A stretch of 44,973 nucleotides of DNA, from assembly GCA_050247075.1 (NCBI GenBank), contig JBFWUW010000060.1:1-44973 (forward strand). Direction: 5' to 3'. Below the pieces are notes generated by a model that did not search any database, was not told where the DNA came from, and was given only the letters and a program-made list of their open reading frames with translations. Position 1 is the stretch's first letter. Each line of letters starts with the position of its first letter. Position numbers and translations under genes: made by a program. The DNA is from JBFWUW01 sp050247075. Its GTDB lineage: Bacteria > Planctomycetota > Planctomycetia > Pirellulales > JBFWUW01. Shown here piece after piece: positions 42,827-44,973 of the stretch.

Positions 42827-44299
42827 CTACGTTCCGCAAAACGTCCGGTAATCGCTGTCGTCCGCGGGCGGCTGTTGGTACTTGGCCGAGGCGGCCCCTT
42901 CTTGGTACGGCGACTTTAGCGCAGCCAACAGGTGATGGGTGGCCGACATGTCGTCATGAGTTTCCGCGGCCAAAAGTGCTTCTTCCACCAGATGGTTCCG
43001 TGGGATGATCGCCGGATTGACGGTTTTCATCAGGACATGGGCCAATGTGTCGTGCTGGCCTTCACGGGCAAGCCGAAGCTGCCACTTTGCATGCCAGGCC
43101 AGAAATTCCGGGCTTTGGTACTGGTCGCCCGCCGGCAGAGTCTGCATCGACAGGTCGCGGAACGTGTTGGTGAAGTCGGCCCGGGCTGACTGCATCCAGT
43201 CGAGCAGGGCTTGAACCAATTCCGCGTCGCCTGCCTCTTCTGTCCGCATCCCCAGCTTCTTCCGCATCCCGGCGAGCCAGTAACGCTCGTGTCGGTCGGG
43301 GAATTCACCGAGCACCTGCATGGCGAGGGCTATCGCCTGTTTCTGGTCGGTATCCAGTAGCGGCAACAATGTCTCGCCTAAGCGGGCCAGGTTCCACTGC
43401 GCGATCGCGGGTTGATTGCCATAGGCGTACCGGCCGGCGTGGTCGATGGAACTGAACACGGTGTCGGGCCGGTAGGCATTCATGAACGCACACGGGCCGT
43501 AGTCGATTGTTTCCCCAGAGATCGCCATGTTGTCGGTGTTCATCACCCCGTGGATAAACCCGACGAGTTGCCACTTTGCGATCAGCGAGGCCTGCCGGTC
43601 AGCGACTGCACGGAAAAATGCCAGGTACTTTTGGGGGGCATCGGCGAGTTCCGGGTAGTGGCGTTTTATCGCGTAGTCGGCCAGCACCCGCACGGTCGAT
43701 TCATCCCCGCGGGCCGCCAGGAACTGGAACGTCCCAATGCGCAGGTGGCTAGCCGCGACGCGGGTCAGAATCGCCCCCTTCAAGACGGACGCCCGATAGA
43801 CCGGTTCGCCCGTCGTGACGACCGCCAGACTGCGTGTCGTGGGGATGCCGAGAGCGGACATGGCTTCGCTGATGATATACTCGCGCAGCATCGGCCCCAG
43901 GGCGGCCAGGCCGTCGCCGCCGCGCGAGTATCGCGTTGGGCCCGCCCCCTTCAACTGAATATCGACGAGCAGCCCGGATGGAGTTCTGTGTTCGCCCAGT
44001 AAGATGGCGCGGCCGTCACCCAGCATGGTGAACCCGCCAAACTGATGCCCGGCGTAGGCCTGCGCGATCGGTTGGGAACCACTCGGCAGCTCTTGGCCGG
44101 CAAACAGGTCCGCGGCGGCTTCCGGAGGCATCTGGCTCAGGCTTAGGCCAAGCTCGTCCGCTAGACCCAGGTTGAGAATAGCCACCTTTGACGAGCGCGC
44201 GTGAGCCGGCTGGGCCGGAGCAAAAAGAACTTCCGGCAGCCGCGAGTAAGTGTTGTCGAACCGCCAGCCGGTTGTGTTGTTATCGGCCATGGAAGCCAT
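42827..44299 (-). CDS. selO: SelO family protein adenylyltransferase (pseudokinase)
   Basis: 490 residues. The SelO family transfers AMP from ATP to Ser, Thr or Tyr on proteins, with a flipped ATP orientation. Conserved segments present are YAGHQFGGFTMLGDGRAILLGE, LKGAGPTRYSRGGDGLAALGPMLREYIISEAM (with the ATP-binding Lys), GIPTTRSLAVV, GFIHGVMNTDNMAISGETIDYGPCAF (catalytic/metal Asp and Asn) and KTVNPAIIPRNHLVEEAL. It ends YRTFCGT, with a Cys where selenocysteine-type homologues have a redox-active end. AGGAAGGTG lies six bases before ATG 44299, which decides the start; upstream M codons at 44335 are not used. Cytoplasmic. Not in an operon with its neighbours. Confidence 0.92.
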   Translation of the reverse strand: MASMADNNTTGWRFDNTYSRLPEVLFAPAQPAHARSSKVAILNLGLADELGLSLSQMPPEAAADLFAGQELPSGSQPIAQAYAGHQFGGFTMLGDGRAILLGEHRTPSGLLVDIQLKGAGPTRYSRGGDGLAALGPMLREYIISEAMSALGIPTTRSLAVVTTGEPVYRASVLKGAILTRVAASHLRIGTFQFLAARGDESTVRVLADYAIKRHYPELADAPQKYLAFFRAVADRQASLIAKWQLVGFIHGVMNTDNMAISGETIDYGPCAFMNAYRPDTVFSSIDHAGRYAYGNQPAIAQWNLARLGETLLPLLDTDQKQAIALAMQVLGEFPDRHERYWLAGMRKKLGMRTEEAGDAELVQALLDWMQSARADFTNTFRDLSMQTLPAGDQYQSPEFLAWHAKWQLRLAREGQHDTLAHVLMKTVNPAIIPRNHLVEEALLAAETHDDMSATHHLLAALKSPYQEGAASAKYQQPPADDSDYRTFCGT

Positions 44300-44716
44300 T
44301 GAATGCACCTTCCTGCATCTCCCGCGAACTTGCAAACCACCTCACTATAGCCGGGCGGACGAGCAACAATGCCACCTTTATCGACGGAAAACGAGTCAGC
44401 CGTGGATGTCTTGACTTTGGGGACCGAAGATTCAGCAGTCATTCGCCCGCAGATTCGACCGATCATTCCGATCCATGAACGGTCGGCGCGACCGACGAAT
44501 ATCAGAAGATTCGATACGGGGTGCCTGTCAGCAGACCGATCGCACCACAGTCCGCCGAATTAGTTTGAGCTTCGAATCGGCACAACAATGGTTCCGATGG
44601 TGTTAACTGTCTCTTTGGCATCTCAACGTGAATTGAGGAGTTGAATCGGCGTGTTGTGGATAGAATCGTTCTGAACGAAAGTCGGGAGTTTAGCCGTTGA
44701 CCAGAAGGAGAGAACA
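44300..44716. other. Intergenic region
   Basis: About 417 bp. It holds the selO leader and, at the other side, the leader of the small ORF. Short ORFs here have no motif. No repeat of the families seen elsewhere. Confidence 0.45.
44306..44314 (-). promoter_or_regulatory. Strong ribosome binding site of selO
   Basis: AGGAAGGTG on the minus strand, six bases before ATG 44299. It separates this start from the more distant in-frame codons. Confidence 0.75.
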
Positions 44717-44857
44717 ATGCCCCTTGCCGGACCGCAGTTGTTGGCGCGCGATCCGCTTAACGAACTACTCGAGCGCGAGGCGACGGACGAGAAGCAGGCG
44801 CTGGCTACGGCAAAGACGACAATGAGCATGCGCCAGGTTGCTGAGACTAGTCCTTAA
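44717..44857 (+). CDS. Small ORF of unknown function (46 residues)
   Basis: AAGGAG (44705-44710) lies six bases before ATG 44717, an ideal ribosome binding site. The ORF runs 46 codons to TAA 44855-44857. The product, starting MPLAGPQLLARDPLNELLER, is charged and probably helical (ERE, DEKQALATAKTTM). I do not recognise it. It could be a genuine small protein or the N-terminal remnant of a larger, interrupted gene. The remaining 116 bp of the window contain nothing I can support. Confidence 0.4.
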   Translation: MPLAGPQLLARDPLNELLEREATDEKQALATAKTTMSMRQVAETSP

Positions 44858-44973
44858 ACCAGCGTATTCCTTCCGCAATTTCTGGCGAATTTCTAAAAAG
44901 CCTGAAATCCCTCGGCGTTTTGCGGCGTATTAAGAGTGTTGAATTTCCAACACACCGGACGCACGGAGGGATT

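Overview
The window looks like the chromosome of a planctomycete, probably Pirellulales-like. The evidence is the gene set: a Tat-exported DUF1501 protein, a cytochrome c/copper-monooxygenase/EF-hand protein beside a redoxin lipoprotein, an ECF sigma factor next to a very large membrane Ser/Thr kinase with FG-GAP repeats, two DUF6263-like secreted proteins, and a high load of small palindromic and tandem repeats. The DNA is GC-rich throughout except for an AT-rich patch near 5.3 kb. No tRNA, rRNA, CRISPR array or transposase gene was seen.

Layout. 1-4550 (+): the last 35 codons of a UDP-glucose dehydrogenase, then a secreted beta-helix protein overlapping a Rieske oxygenase (ATGA), followed by a secreted propeller-type protein. 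4551-5768 is a repeat-rich gap. 5769-7367 (+) holds DUF2332 and DinB-like genes. A 90-bp repeat present three times (one copy inverted) brackets this pair and a decayed gene. 8054-14247 (+): ECF sigma factor and giant kinase. 14564-19389 (-): zinc-ribbon protein, tandem DUF6263-like paralogues, copper monooxygenase-like protein and redoxin lipoprotein. 19741-23441 (+): a heterodimeric ABC exporter. 23902-26355 (+): a HerA-like ATPase. 26422-27498 (-): a DUF1570-like metallopeptidase. 27985-34173 (+): thioredoxin-fold protein, DUF4139-like protein, and a response regulator/histidine kinase pair. 34416-36620 (+): alpha-glucan phosphorylase. 37203-38750 (-): MmgE/PrpD. 39095-42292 (+): a Wzz/GumC-like protein and the DUF1501 protein. 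42827-44299 (-): SelO. A 46-codon ORF with a good ribosome binding site lies at 44717.

How the genes work together. Likely transcription units are 289-4550, 5769-7367, 8054-14247, 16809-14902 (minus), 19389-17100 (minus), 19741-23441, 27985-31289 and 31402-34173. The clearest functional pairs are the two ABC half-transporters, whose defects complement each other, the ECF factor with its kinase, the two-component system, and the redoxin with the cytochrome/copper protein.

The most unusual signal is non-coding. Arrays of 7-nt tandem repeats, each with a different unit, sit at gene borders. The longest has 13 units and ends exactly at the start codon of the histidine kinase. Other palindromic repeat families sit a few bases after stop codons. 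All calls rest on reading the sequence; no database search was run.
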